Below are positions 39,546 through 51,620 of a stretch of 64,000 nt of DNA, piece after piece (the first letter of the stretch is position 1; each line of letters begins with the position of its first letter). A program made the position numbers and the translations under genes. The notes below the pieces were generated by a model that saw only the letters and a list, made by a program, of their open reading frames with translations, searched no databases and was not told where the DNA came from. This DNA comes from Ceratodon purpureus. Lineage: Eukaryota > Streptophyta > Bryopsida > Pseudoditrichales > Ditrichaceae. The DNA lies in assembly GCA_014871385.1 (NCBI GenBank), contig CM026426.1, positions 16,368,183-16,432,182 of the forward strand, given 5' to 3'.

Positions 39546-42040
39546 AATTCAATAATGCTTCTTCCAATTTTGTAATAATAATTTGTAGTTATTTGCCGAA
39601 GCATCAAATTCAAATACACCACTTGCAATGATAATGAATTTTATATACGCAAATTGGAAACATATTTACGTAAATATAATAATCATCATATTCCTAAAGT
39701 ACATGTTAGGAACATAATTTAATTATAATATAATAATATAGTATAGTATACTAAGGTACTAATATATTCTTTTCCAAATTTATTTTTAGTTATTGATTAT
39801 GAAACGAGAATAATAATCTATATTCAAGTATACTCAAATCTAAAAATGATATACAAATATATTCGAAATAGTTTTGTAATTATATTACGAATGCATCAAA
39901 TATAAATACACTATTAGCAATGAAAATTTATTTACTATACTATAATTGGGAACATATTTACGCAAATGTTATCATCATATTATTCTTCTACAACTTGTTA
40001 GTTTAATTATGAATTAGAATTCTATTCCAAATATATTCCATGCAATTTTGAAGATTTTGGTAATTCAGAATTCATATACAAGCATGTATATAGATACTGC
40101 AATTTAAAAATATACTTTTCATTATATAATAATAATTTTAGTTATATCAGAATCACTGATTGGTAATATCAATATTTGTAAGAATTGCGAATTAAATATT
40201 ACTGACCCTTTTTGTATTTTATTTGTATTAACCTGATACGGGTAGTGAGGAAGTGAATAACTTTTTATAGGAAGTTACTTTAAAGATAGATAGTGCGGTT
40301 CAGTCTCCATATTGTTAACCCCATAAGGTTTGGTAAACCTGCTCTTCTTACCTTAAGAAGAATTCACCATGATGGCTCCAATAACTCACATAGAGTTGGA
40401 GAACCATGTCCCTTAATGTGTACTGTGAATGGGGTTGAGGTTGCCAACCCAATGTGAGTTCCAATGAAAACTAAACAGGATAGGGAACTCAAATTTTTTT
40501 ATTCTGATGAAAAGTATTGGTAATTTTTTATTCTGATGAAAAGTAGTGGTCAATTTAATTTATAGTGTCTTGAAGTAAATGACAAGCATCACCAAAATTT
40601 GCCCCCATTTTGCATTTACACACCATTCAAATGTTTTTTTTTTTTTTTTTTTTTTTATATTCATTACTTTTTTATATTCATTCCTGTGACCTTTCACGTT
40701 TCTGAAAATGAGTGACTCTTCAAAACGTGACTCTTCAAAACGTGAATTTTTAATCGTGACTCTTTCAAGTAATTTTCTAGGGATTTAGTGTGTTGGTATT
40801 TTAAATACGGTGCATCACAAAGTAAAAATTGAATTCAATCTCAATTATGATGTGAATGGTTTATGTAATTAAGTCACACATGTAAGTATTTTCTTTAAAA
40901 AGCGTCGAAGTAACGTTGTATAAAAATGCTATATTGTAATTAAGGTATCTTTATATCACCTAACCTTTGTTATCATTGATTTTAATTTTTAACGGGTCAT
41001 TTTCTGATAACATGGTACTCTTATTTATGACGGGAAATTTTAAGAAGATAATATAAGGGTAAAATGAATGACTTAACAGTTCGCGTGAAAGTAATTTCAA
41101 AGAAAAATGACTTGCACCATTTTCATTTTAAAAATAATGATTTCATAATGACTGTTGTTGGATAGACTACTATGAGTCTCATTTATCAAGTATGAAAACG
41201 TGAGGATGATTTATATCTTGCAATAAATCAGTAGTGGTTGCCACTATTTAAGGTATTCAAATGAAAATTATATATATAAAAAAAGTTAATGGTGGTTTTT
41301 TGAGAATGTTAGAGTTATAATCCATGCGCGGTACCATGTGGATGACGGTAGGGCAACCTATAAGGGAAACTCCATATAGGTTCTTCGAGCTCCAGGTTTA
41401 TTTATCTGGGAGTATCTATTATTGCATCTTCTAGTATGTGACATAAATCTCTTGAGGATCTACCAAATTCATGAAATCTCGAAAGGCGTACTCCATATTA
41501 GTTGTTTTTAATTTCATTTTTCTTTTTAAGTTAATTGCCGTCTCTTTTAACATGGCATTCTCTATTCCACCATTTGCATTCGCTTCTCTTTTATCTATCA
41601 TTTATTTATCTTTTATTTTTCAATGTGCGTTTTCTTTTATGCCCGTGATATCATTATTTCCTATTATGAGTTTTCTTTTAATTCTTATTGAATGTAATTC
41701 CTTCTCGTTTATATTTCATTCGGTTCTCTTTTATATTTGATTTCTTATTTTTTATTTTTAGTTTTTTTAATTTTTTTAAATTTTTAATTCTCAATTACTT
41801 TTAAAAGTTATCCCATTAAACTCTTTTATTCACTTCATTCTATTTTATATTTTTTTTTTGTCGTTATTCTGAATATCCAATTTAATTTTCTATTTTCTTT
41901 GTTCATTTCCCATCGTTCATTAATTTCCAATTTTAATTTATGGTGTCACTTCAATTGACTGCATGCACTCATGAGCCAGAGATTGGTGCACTTTAATGTA
42001 CGTCGTTCTCCTCCAAGAACGTGCTAACCCATTTTCTTTT
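39546..42040. other. AT-rich, gene-poor segment of element B
   Basis: Very AT-rich and free of the private palindrome, with one detached unit of the 127-bp satellite near 40.55 kb. It could be a further nested insertion of unknown type, but I found no ends. No gene is supported. Confidence 0.45.
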
Positions 42041-42764
42041 TTAATATGGTACTAAGTTCTCCACTGTACAGTGCAAAGACGGCGTCGCTCGAGTGTTTTT
42101 CCGCTCTACCTCGCTTTGGCGCCACCTTCCTGTAGGTCGCTCCTCTCCCGCCTTTGTTTGCTTCGCTTTCCACAACATTCTCTGTCGAGGGGCTTAGGTC
42201 GTCGTGGAAATTCGCTTCCGTGTGTCGATTTGCGAGGGAGGATTAGGGCGATTGAGAGTTGGTTCTATTGTTTAGGGCGAGTAATTCTTTTCCTCTCGAT
42301 TTAGGGCGATTGAGAGGTGTTTGAGAGGCGAGTGAGAGGTGTTTTTTTCGGCATTTGAGAGGTGTTTGGGAGTGGCATTCTCTGTCGATCGAGGCGGAGC
42401 TTTCGGAATCGGGGGGCGGACAAGGAACTCGGATCGTCGGAGCGGGATTTGAGAAGGAAGACGAAGCAGCGGATCGGGGGTTTTCCACCTGCGACTGTAC
42501 TCGCAGGTATTTCTTGCGCACATTCCTTGGTCAATTGGGTTTGTGTCTCCTCTTTTGTGTTTGCACTTGCCAATCTCTTGCATAATTGTTATTATCGTAT
42601 GCGTTGGTATGGTTACTTGCATTGTTGGAACGAGTAGAGGGAGGTGAACTTAAAATTCGTCACAATGTTTGCTCCTAAAAAAAGTTTTTTTATTTCTCAT
42701 TCTCATTTTTTGTTTGCAATTTCCCGTGCATCGTGCCATCGCCGTGCAGAGTTTGCAGGCAGCT
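42041..42764 (+). promoter_or_regulatory. 5' region of the element B ParB-like gene
   Basis: Composition shifts from AT-rich to mixed. TTGAGAGGTGTTTG-type units repeat around 42310-42370. A donor-like CTCGCAG|gtattt at about 42505 suggests a 5' untranslated exon. The acceptor GCCGTGCAG at about 42749 precedes the first ATG at 42765. No core promoter element is assigned. Confidence 0.4.
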
Positions 42765-45315
42765 ATGGCAGGGAGTTCATCCAGAGGGCCCGGGACCGCA
42801 AGAGTCTGGGAGGACCCGTAAGTTTTTTTCTTAATCTCAAATTCTGAGCTTAGTGACATTTTTCCTTTATCACATCTCGAAATGCCTACGTCCCAGTCCG
42901 GCTTAAAAATCAGCTCCACCTCTTATATACTGTAAACACTAAGGTTTGAACATAAACTGTACGGAACTGAGAACCTCTTCCAACAAAATAAACTGTACGG
43001 ACACTGTAAAAAACTTCAGTGATATCCGTTGATGCGATAATAATGTCTTTGGTCCATCGGGAGATCTCTCGATGCGTCAGTATCCCTTTCCACTCTTCCG
43101 GAACGGCATGCCATCGGGGGATCTCCCGATGACCACTCTGCACATAACCTTGGTCCATCGGAGGATCTCTCGATGCGTCAGTATCCCTTTCCACTCTCTC
43201 GGAACGGCATGCCATCGGGGGATCTCCCGATGACCTTTTTCACTTGAAATTACCATTGATGCGTCACTATCCCCTTACCAGTCTGTGGGGACGGCAAGCC
43301 ATCGGGGGATCTCCCGATGACCACTCTGCACATGTCCTTGGTCCATCGGGGGATCCCTCGATGTCTTCGAATCCCCTTCTCATCCTGTGGGTATGGCAGA
43401 ACATTGGGGGATCTCTCGATGACCCACTCAGTACAAACCATATTAATAAAACATAAACTTATAACCAGGTAACCTCACCGAGGGCAATGAACTGTATGGA
43501 CAGCGCTATTTTGATTAGGTGTCATATCGTTGGTCCATCGGGGGATCCCTCGATGACCCACTCAGTACAAACCATATTAATAAAACATAAACTTATAACC
43601 AGGTAACCTCACCGAGGGCAATGAACTGTATGGACAGCGCTATTTTGATTAGGTGTCATATCGTTGGTCCATCGGGGGATCCCTCGATGACCCACTCAGT
43701 ACAAACCATATTAATAAAACATAAACTTATAACCAGGTAACCTCACCGAGGGCAATGAACTGTATGGACAGCGCTATTTTGATTAGGTGTCATATCGTTG
43801 GTCCATCGGGGGATCCCTCGATGTGTTGGTATCCCATCTCATCCTGTAGGTATGGCAGAACATCGGGGGATCTCCCGATGACCTCAGTGCCCTTTCGTGC
43901 CTCTGATTTTTTCAATGGTACTGTGAGATAATTGTTTCTACAAATGTTAACTGATTTGGAGCAGGGATTTGACCAACAGTGATGTCTGTCTGTTCTGCAG
44001 GAATGAACAGATAATGGAGCCACCATTGGACTTCAAGCCCGTTAAGCTGTTCCCCTTTGTCGATCACTGGATCCATAGCTACAATCACGTCGGAGAATCA
44101 AATCCGTGCGCAGTTTACCGCTGCGATAAGAACGTCACCGAATGGGCCATGTCGTGGAAGGATACGGCAGGAGGCATGGCCGTCATTGTCCCCCATCTCA
44201 CCTGTGAAGGGCGGATCCATTCCCCGATTGGATTGAACGTTCTCGAACTGAAGGGCCTTGATGTGGGGACAGCTATCATGGTGGTGGAGGAGAAGATGCC
44301 GAAGTCCGATCGGACTGTAACTTATGGACTGATCCTCGACCTCGGCAAGCTCAGCCTGAATCAGTGTGCATCCCTCACTGCCAAGGGCTTGATGTACCTG
44401 CCGGAGGATAAGGCGAAGTGGACTCCGGCACAAATTGAAAACCAGTGGAACCTAATTGACGAGGCGCGAAGTGAGGTTGAAGCTGCTGCTCCTGTTCCAT
44501 CGAAGACTCCGACTGCGACTACTCCTACGAAGAGGCGGGGCACAAAAAGGAAATCTTCCTTGATCAATGACGGGGAAACTGCGGTGACGGACACAGGGAA
44601 GGGCAAGAAGGAAAAGGGTGATGACAAGCTCACTCTACAGCAGTGTGTGACAATGTCAGCTTCGGATATTGACAAGCTGGACAAGACCAAGCAGACGGAG
44701 ATGAAGAACCTGTACAGCGAGGCGTTTGAACCACTGTACAAGTGGGGCCACGAGAGGCTCAAGGATGAAAATGATGCGCCAATAACTGTGCACTTCTCAA
44801 AGCTGCACAGGGCCCCTCCAGGTTCAATCGTCTACCGAGGACTTGTTCCGGACAGGCTAAAAGCCTTGACGAACCAGGCGCGCATCGCTCCGAGGTACAG
44901 TGGAACAGATAGAGAAATCACTGTACTTCCACTGAAGAAGGGACCTTATGGACCGGATAAAAAAGTAGAGTTTTTCAGTAAACCTCCGGAGAAGAATCAG
45001 ATCAACAGCTCCACTCCATTCTTCATCATTGGGGGCCAGCATACGGTTCAGTGTTACCGAGATCTCGTTGAGAGTGGGGAAATTGCTGGGGCTGACAAAG
45101 ACAAGGCGTCTAAGTTCTCAATCATCCCAGTGTGGGCACCCAAGCCTGAGCACATCAAGCTCATGCTCCTCTCACGGGTCCTGAACCAGGATATGGCCGG
45201 GCCACAGAAGGAGCACACATTCATGATGCAGGTGCTCCACGCCAGAATCAAGTGGAAAGAGTTGAAGTGCCCGATGCCAGCCTTACAGGGACGGCAGCAC
45301 CCTATAGAGTTTCTG
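42765..45315 (+). CDS. Element B ParB-like protein, N-terminal exons
   Basis: The gene starts at ATG 42765 in a short exon (MAGSSSRGPGTARVWEDP, donor about 42820). It resumes at about 44001 after the acceptor GTTCTGCAG and runs to a donor at 45315. The N-terminus has a novel ordered region (MEPPLDFKPVKLFPFVDHW; GLILDLGKLSLNQCASL), then a Lys-rich linker (TKRRGTKRKSSL). The ParB-like core is FFIIGGQHTVQCYRDLVESG plus IIPVWAPKPEHIKLMLLSRV and LNQ. This fits the ParB 'dGxxRxxA ... ipv ... DN' order, with GQHT in the phosphate-binding position. No stops interrupt it. The first intron holds eleven palindromes and the 134-bp tandem repeat. Predicted role: DNA or nucleotide binding. Confidence 0.6.
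43421..43822. repeat. 134-bp tandem triplication carrying the palindrome
   Basis: Three near-identical head-to-tail units (43421-43554, 43555-43688, 43689-43822) start GACCCACTCAGTACAAACCA and each ends in ATCGGGGGATCCCTCGAT. Near-identity implies recent amplification. They lie in intron 1 of the ParB-like gene. Confidence 0.93.
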
Positions 45316-45669
45316 GTAAGTCTGTATTCCCCTCCTCATCGAGAGATCCCCCGATGATCTTAGTTGTATATCTGTATATATGTATCAAAGTCATCGGGAG
45401 ATCCCCCGATGATCCGAGTTGTAGAAATGTATGTGGCCCCTTAGAGTATTCCTCGTACTTCCAATCATCGGGCGATCCCCCGATGATCTTAGTCGTATGT
45501 CTGTATATATGTATCAAAGTCATCGAGAGATCCCCCGATGATCCGAGTTGTAGAAATGTCCGTGGCCCCTTAGAGTATTCCTCGTACTTCCCATCATCGG
45601 GCGATCCCCCGATGGCAACTTCCTTTGTCGGAGAGCTCTACTAACCCTCCCCCGACGTGTGGTACGCAG

Positions 45670-47766
45670 CAATTCACTCAAGCTCTGGCATCGATCTTCA
45701 CAAACGTGAAGGAATCAGAGCTAAGGGACTGCAAGATACCGCTACTGTTTCTTGAAGACGATACGGCGGTTGACCGGTGGGTGGAGATTGAGAAACAGTA
45801 CATGAAGGGAAAGCTCCCAGATGCGCAAGGGAATGTGCAGACGAACTATGACCTCAAGCGGAAGCCATTTGTCCAGAACGATTTGAAACCACTATACGGC
45901 CTGCGCTCAGAGGATATCCATCACCTTGCTGACCTCGTGGAGAAGAAAGAAATATCTGTGAAGGGATCGAAGGCCACCAAAGGTGATAAAGTGGCGAGAT
46001 TACCGTCCCTTCAAACAGCAGGGAATAGGGAAAGACTGATCATATGTATGAAGAACGAGTTGATGAACAACTATTGTGGTTGGGAGCTTCCAAGCCGTAA
46101 GAGCACATACGTAATGTATCCTGCACATGAATGGGACGAGTTTGCCGACGTGAAGAACATCACTCGCGCGGAGCTGGAGAGCTGGCTCGATAAGGCGTAT
46201 GCAACGGCTTCGGGGAAGAAGTGGCTGGACGACCGAAACAGGAACCTCAACAAGACCTGTGATCCTGCGGACGTGCCTGACTTCGTTAAGGTGATGTGGG
46301 ACGCTCACAACATGGTACAAGAGCAAGCAAGTCACTTATCGCACATCCAGAAGGGGTTCAATCAGAAGTATAAGTGCGTGGTTACGGACCGGAGTAGGCC
46401 CGAGATTTCTGTTATTTTGCGAAGTGAAGAAGTGTATAGTTGGAGAGGAGGGGCAAAACCACACATATTCATGTACTTCGGGTTTGATGCGATCGCTGAC
46501 ATGCCAGTGAAAGCTCAGGTGCTACAGGAGAACGTCCTGTCTCGGATATTCGATCCTCTATTGGGGCAGGAACTTAACAGCACGCAGGTCTTTGTTCGCT
46601 CAGGAGCAGTTGTCTTCACAGATGCGGCGGGATTCCATGCGACACTACTGCACATCGATATGCGCACGAGGACAGCGAAGAGGAGGTTGTGGAACTGGCA
46701 TGTGGTCCACTACGTCCCTTCCCGCGAGGACGGATTTCCCGAACCGGAGCTGGGTTCTTCATACGTTGTCTACATGATTTTCTGCTTCGCTTATTCGCCA
46801 ACGCAGTCTCCGAAGGAATGCTTCGGGGATTTCTTTGCGGGCAAGAGGCCATTCGACGCAGTGTACCTGGCCAAAGACATTACGGAAACCATCCAGCAAT
46901 GGAGACGACCTGGTCGACCAACGATTAAGGTGGCCGCCCTTTCTACTATCTTTCAGCAGCACATTAAAGATAACATGGTGCTCGTAAACGTCAACGGCGG
47001 GGCTCACTTCACCCTCCTTGGACTTGTAAGTACTCTGTCTGCACCCTTCGAATGTTGAAGTCATATTAGATATTTCTCTTTCACTGACTCGAATGCTTCC
47101 ACTTTAGTTCATACTTGTGCGAATACACTGTTGTTCTTGAGACTTATTATGCAGATGTCCTCCACTTATAGTACTCGCGATATATGCACTCGTTCACTCA
47201 CGTATATAGAATCTAAGTCAGAAGTCCTTCTCTGTTCTCAGCCTCAGTGTTTCCGGATATGTCCTCACGGATACAAGATTTATCGGGGGATCCCTCGATG
47301 GACGGATAACGTCTTAAAAGTCTAGGCTTAAGGGGTTCTCAAATCATCGAGGGATCCCCCGATAAATCATGCACTTCTGTCCACATTTCCCGGCACCTCT
47401 GATCCCTTACGCAATGAAATTGAAAGTGACATTTGGTTACAGTCTGCTGTTCGCATTTTATACATGTTCATATCGCCTGCATGTCTACAGGAAAACGAAG
47501 CCATGGTCCTCGAAGTTGTCTTCTGTGACGATGATGAGAAACACGCGAAGAAGACGTCGAAGCAGATATGGGACATACTTTACAAGGACGCAGTTGACCG
47601 AGATGAATTGGTAAACGATGATGCTGGTGACGATGGTGATGATGAGGCAGGCGGTGGAGAGGGTGATAATGAAGATGGTGTGCCTGCTAATGAAGATGCC
47701 CGCGAGCAATCGCCGCGTGGTGATTCCGAATCCAACTCTGACGAGGAGGAGACGGCTTGCACCTCG
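45670..47766 (+). CDS. Element B degenerate N4/N6 methyltransferase-like exons
   Basis: Exons 45670-47025 and 47491-47766. The first carries a region homologous to element A (YVVYMIFCFAYSPTQSPKEC, then FFAGKRPF). VVFTDAAGF sits where DPPY is expected. RPTIKVAALSTIFQQHI then runs into DNMVLVNVNGGAHFTLLGL, the place of motif I, and the next exon opens ENEAMVLEVVFCDDDEKHAK. This order (IV, then KP..L..I, then FxGxG, then E) is that of beta/gamma-type N4/N6 DNA methyltransferases, and ParB-methyltransferase fusions are known in phages and bacteria. Catalytic residues are not conserved, so a DNA-reading rather than modifying role is inferred. An acidic tail follows (DDAGDDGDDEAGGGEGDNED). Intron positions match element A. 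Confidence 0.45.
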
Positions 47767-48167
47767 GTAGGTTCTTGACCTTAGGCAGGCTTCCCTAATT
47801 TGGGATTCCATGTTGTTTTATCCAGTGGCGAAATCTAGCATGATTACTACCCTCGTGTAGGGGTTCTGTAAGAAACTGTACCATTCTGTAAGCATCATAA
47901 ATTGCATACCATTATGGAAAATGAGGAATTTAAATTTCTGGAAAACGCTATACCTCTCCCGACCAATTATTTCATTCCATGTAACATCCCCCTCACGACT
48001 AAATTCCCTACTCTTGTGAGCAAGGCACCTCTCTTTTGTTTGCTTAGCACTGCTCCTCGGGTCAACTTCGAAGGCATTGTAGTATTCCTGTACCATATAC
48101 TGGAACCCAATTTCTACTCCACTGCAGCTTTTCTTACCGCTAATGGTTACCTGCGCTCATATTCCAG

Positions 48168-49289
48168 GGACTGCTGAACTCCGGGCGCGTTTATGGTGGA
48201 GCTGCGTCGAGGAATCACACCGTTGACGATTCTCACGTGGGGGAGTCCTTGACGCCACGAAGCGATGTTGCCACCGTGTCGGGAAACACGAAGGACGTAG
48301 CTCGGTCGCTGCTGGATATGAGGATATTACCTGTGGATCACCAGACTCAGACTACGGAACCTGAAGGTGGCGCAGAAGACGTGGGAGAGGGTGCTGACGG
48401 GCTGGATGACTTGGACTTTAATGTCCAGAACTTCGCTGCGGTTCTGCGAATGAATGAATCCGCACCAGCAGGAGAGGAGGACGCGGGAGTTCACAGGGAT
48501 TCGGAGGGGACGGATAGGGATGCTGTGGACCCGGGAAGGATTTCTCCTCCTCAAGAGCAGGAGACGGAGGGAGGAGTAGCTGATAGTCAGCATGAACCGT
48601 GCATCCCACCATCGGGAGATATCCCGATGACAGAAGGCAGTGCACCAATTCCAAACCAACACCCCCCCGTACCTGAGGAGTGCGGTCCTCAGAGTTCGCT
48701 GTCCGTCACTCCTTATGTGATCCCTTGCAGCCCCCCGCCTCCTCTCCCATCCAGCCCCCCGCCTCCTCTCCCACGGATTACATCTCCCGGGGAGACTCAT
48801 CAGTCTCCCCCCGTGGCTCCTGACATGAACGAAGATGTTGTTGACGACACTCTGAAGGATTTAGACGCGTTCAGCCCGGAGAAGACGTCGTGCGACGCGG
48901 AAGCCCTGGTGTGCGACGATGTGAAGGCATGTGACGAGGTCAAAGACAACGACGCGGAAGTGGAGGAGTCTACCGAGGATTTATATGAAGGGCTCCCAGA
49001 CAACGCACCTACGGAGGTATCCACTGAGGTAGATGTAGTCGAGGTGGAGAAATCTAAGGACACAGATCGTGAATGTCGCTCACTTGTGCTGGAGAAGCGT
49101 TTGCAACGATCCCTTCCGCCGGAACTTCCGTCGGGAACAACATCCGGTCCCCCGGCCACACGAGGAAAGGGTAAGTCTGGGCCTAGCACCGGAACGGGGG
49201 TCAAGGGGAAGGGAAAAGGTTCCGGTGCTGAGAGAGAGCCTAAGGGAAAAAGCACTCCAGCAGGAGCTCGTGCTAGTCTGGACGAACAG
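48168..49289 (+). CDS. Element B acidic/basic low-complexity linker exon
   Basis: The exon opens after ATTCCAG (GLLNSGRVYGGAASRNHTVD) and ends near GARASLDEQ|gtaagg. It is disordered: Asp/Glu-rich, a PPPPLPSSPPPPLP proline run, then a Lys/Gly-rich end (KGKSGPSTGTGVKGKGKGSG). A palindrome variant at 48611-48628 is read in frame as PSGDIPM. The corresponding exon of element A is split by the LTR insertion. Splice phase to the next HAD exon is not perfect with the simplest boundaries, so an additional small exon is possible. Confidence 0.5.
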
Positions 49290-49855
49290 GTAAGGGATCA
49301 CATATCCCAGCGTGGGAATTACACCCCACCCTCTGGCAAGGCTAAGCATCTTGAAGCAGTTAGACAGGCTCACGAGTTCGTTTACAAGGACTATAATGAT
49401 AAAATCCCATTTACTAATGACTTTGAAAAAAAACCTTTACCAGATTCCGACGTCTAAAACGGTTGGCATTTCATCGGAAGCCGAAGATCCGAATTTGGAC
49501 GACAGTGCGAAAGGTATCTAGTCGGACTCTAATTGTAGGACTGATAGTTCTAATGTCCTCAGATTGGACATATGTAGAACGTGTAGTGTCTCCTGTAGAT
49601 GCTTGAGGAATTCAGTAAACATGTGCATCGAGGGATCTCCCGATGCTTGGATCTACTATGACATTTTTTCAGTGGACATCTATATCGAGGGATCTCCCGA
49701 TGCTGAATGTTGATCACACCTGTTCACAGTGGACATCTATATCGAGGGATCTCCCAATGTTGAATGTTGATCACACTTGTTTACAGTGGACATCTTTATC
49801 GAGGGATCTCCCGATGCTGAATTCTGATGAGACTTTTTTTGGTTGCATTTTCCAG

Positions 49856-50508
49856 GGCCCCCTCTCCCATCCTCCGTTCCAGCAAAGGTGATCGGAAAGG
49901 TACCCGGTCGAAGGTATTCGGTTGTACTAGACTTAAACGGGGTTCTCGTTCACCGTGGGATTTTTGTCAAGGGAAAAAAGCGCCCTATAATGCTCAGACC
50001 TGGATGCCAGGAATTCCTGAACTGGCTTCATACTCAGGCAACGGTAGCCTTTTGGACCAGCATCGCGCCTAGGAATATACCTGAAACTCTTCTTGTTGTT
50101 CTTCAGGGCACCTCCTTACAGCTGCGAGATGTGCAGGTTCTTAGCCAGAACGAATGCACACGTTCGTCATACGTGGAGTCGTCAAAACCAGACAAGCCGT
50201 TCTTTCTAAAGGATCTCCGTGTCTTACCTAAGTTCCTGGTATTGGAGTCCGTTGAGAAAGTCCTACTAGTGGATGATAGTCCACAGAAGAACCTTCTCAA
50301 CGACCCTCATAACGCTGTCCACCCCCCAACCTGGTCCGGGGATGGTGGTGATAGGTTTCTTACGATGACACTGAAACCGTGGCTGGAGGGTCTATTCAGC
50401 TCAGGGGAAGCTGTCCCAGAGTATGTGAAACGGGCCCCGCTTCCGTTTGGTCAGTTCCCCATGGACCGGTCGTCGGACTTGGCACTGAAGATATTGAGGG
50501 CGGTGTAG
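49856..50508 (+). CDS. Element B FCP/SCP-like HAD domain 1
   Basis: After the acceptor TTTTCCAG the exon reads YSVVLDLNGVLVHRG (motif I, second Asp replaced by Asn), TVAFWTSIAPRN (motif II Thr/Ser) and KVLLVDDSPQKNLLNDPHNA (motif III), and ends LALKILRAV. The FCP/SCP family dephosphorylates the RNA polymerase II C-terminal domain and related targets. The missing second Asp argues against normal catalysis here. Four palindromes lie in the intron just upstream (49627-49815). It is the counterpart of the element A HAD at 15976, sharing the same Asn substitution. Confidence 0.75.
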
Positions 50509-50510
50509 CT

Positions 50511-50710
50511 TAGTACAAATGACTCTGGATTTTGGAACACTCATTTTATTCACAGTTCTTTATTGTCAATACATACATTCTCTCACATGACCATGTAATG
50601 AAGCGAAGATTGTAGTTTAGTGCAAATGACTTTGGATTATGGAACACTCATTTTATTCAGAGTTCTTCATTGTCAACACATACATTCTCTCACATGACCA
50701 TGTAATGAAG
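50511..50710. repeat. 104-bp tandem duplication after HAD 1
   Basis: TAGTRCAAATGACTYTGGAT through CATGACCATGTAATGAAG occurs twice in tandem with about 8% differences, starting just after the HAD 1 stop codon. Confidence 0.85.
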
Positions 50711-51017
50711 CTGTAGCTCCCTCATGTTTGATAGCAGAATGAAACTAACCGAGTTCTTGAAAATTTGCATTTGTCTTACTGAACGCAATGGAGTTCTGGA
50801 ACTTTGAATTTGTTTTGTTTTAAAATCGCTTTGCTGTGGTAATACTCTTTCAAGACATGGTCTGACCACCTCTGTGTGCCATGGCGTTGGGAGGCGCCAT
50901 CGAGATATCCCCCGATGAACTATGTTAGCGAATTCGTCATTTACAAACATCGGGAGATCCCTCGATGTTTAGTCTCAGATGTAGAAATGTCCTGATATTT
51001 TTATTTCAACTGTGCAG

Positions 51018-51620
51018 AAGGCGATAGTTCTCTCGGTTAATGGCGTCCTGTGCTTCGAGGATTATAAAGGATTCAGCCCGCCGTTGCTGGACTTAGGGAA
51101 TGTCATTTGCCGTCCTGGAATTCGACCGTTCTTTCGAAAGCTTCTTGAAGACTTCCATGTCGGTATATGGTCATGTATGCCCCCATCCCGCTTGGACCTT
51201 GTCTTAGCGCATCTGCTTCCACTGGAGCTTAGATCGCAGTTAATTTTTGTGTATGGTCAAGACAAGTGTGTTCGACAGAAGCCTTATCCATTCTTCCAGA
51301 AGTTCCTGCAACGACTTCGTATGGATAAAAAAACTCGCAGGTTTTGCAAACCGGGTAAAGTTCTCATGGTAGATGACTGTGAATGGAAGAATGTAATGAA
51401 TGGAAATCATTCCTGCTATTTCCCGACTCCTTGGAAGGGTGAAATGCACCTACCTAATCCGCGAAACGTCATACCAGACGTCGGCACAGCCTTACTTCCA
51501 TTCATTATGGATTTGGTTCATTATGACTCCGTTACTGAGTTCCTTCAGAAAACTCCCATGGATGGGGAATTGTGTAGGAGATCACTTAGGCAATGGTACA
51601 CCAGTAGAGTAGAACAATAG
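51018..51620 (+). CDS. Element B FCP/SCP-like HAD domain 2, motif I lost
   Basis: The acceptor AACTGTGCAG opens a frame KAIVLSVNGVLCFEDYKG. The nucleophile position is Ser, followed by VGIWSCMPPSRLD (motif II) and KVLMVDDCEWKNVMNG (motif III). CYFPTPWKGEMHLPNPRNVI parallels the element A HAD 3 segment CYIPWPFQGHLNFPNDDGVI. About 200 residues, no stops. It is the ortholog-like partner of HAD 3 in A; the retained fold with lost nucleophile suggests a binding function. Two palindromes (50899 and 50949) sit in the intron before it. Confidence 0.7.
   Translation, partial: KAIVLSVNGVLCFEDYKGFSPPLLDLGNVICRPGIRPFFRKLLEDFHVGIWSCMPPSRLDLVLAHLLPLELRSQLIFVYGQDKCVRQKPYPFFQKFLQRLRMDKKTRRFCKPGKVLMVDDCEWKNVMNGNHSCYFPTPWKGEMHLPNPRNVIPDVGTALLPFIMDLVHYDSVTEFLQKTPMDGELCRRSLRQWYTSRVEQ

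Noticed and set aside
39251-39575. Repeated frames with Phe runs (HHSNVFFFFFF-type)
   Set aside because: They are translations of the poly-T satellite units and recur once per unit.
41471-41740. Hydrophobic frame suggesting a membrane protein in the AT-rich segment
   Set aside because: Phe/Ile/Leu/Ser-rich composition is expected from T-rich DNA; there are no supporting splice sites, homology or neighbours.
42765-47766. Recent bacterial or phage transfer of a ParB-methyltransferase gene
   Set aside because: The genes are spliced with conserved intron positions in two diverged plant elements and lack catalytic residues, so any transfer would be ancient. Bacterial contamination is excluded by the introns.
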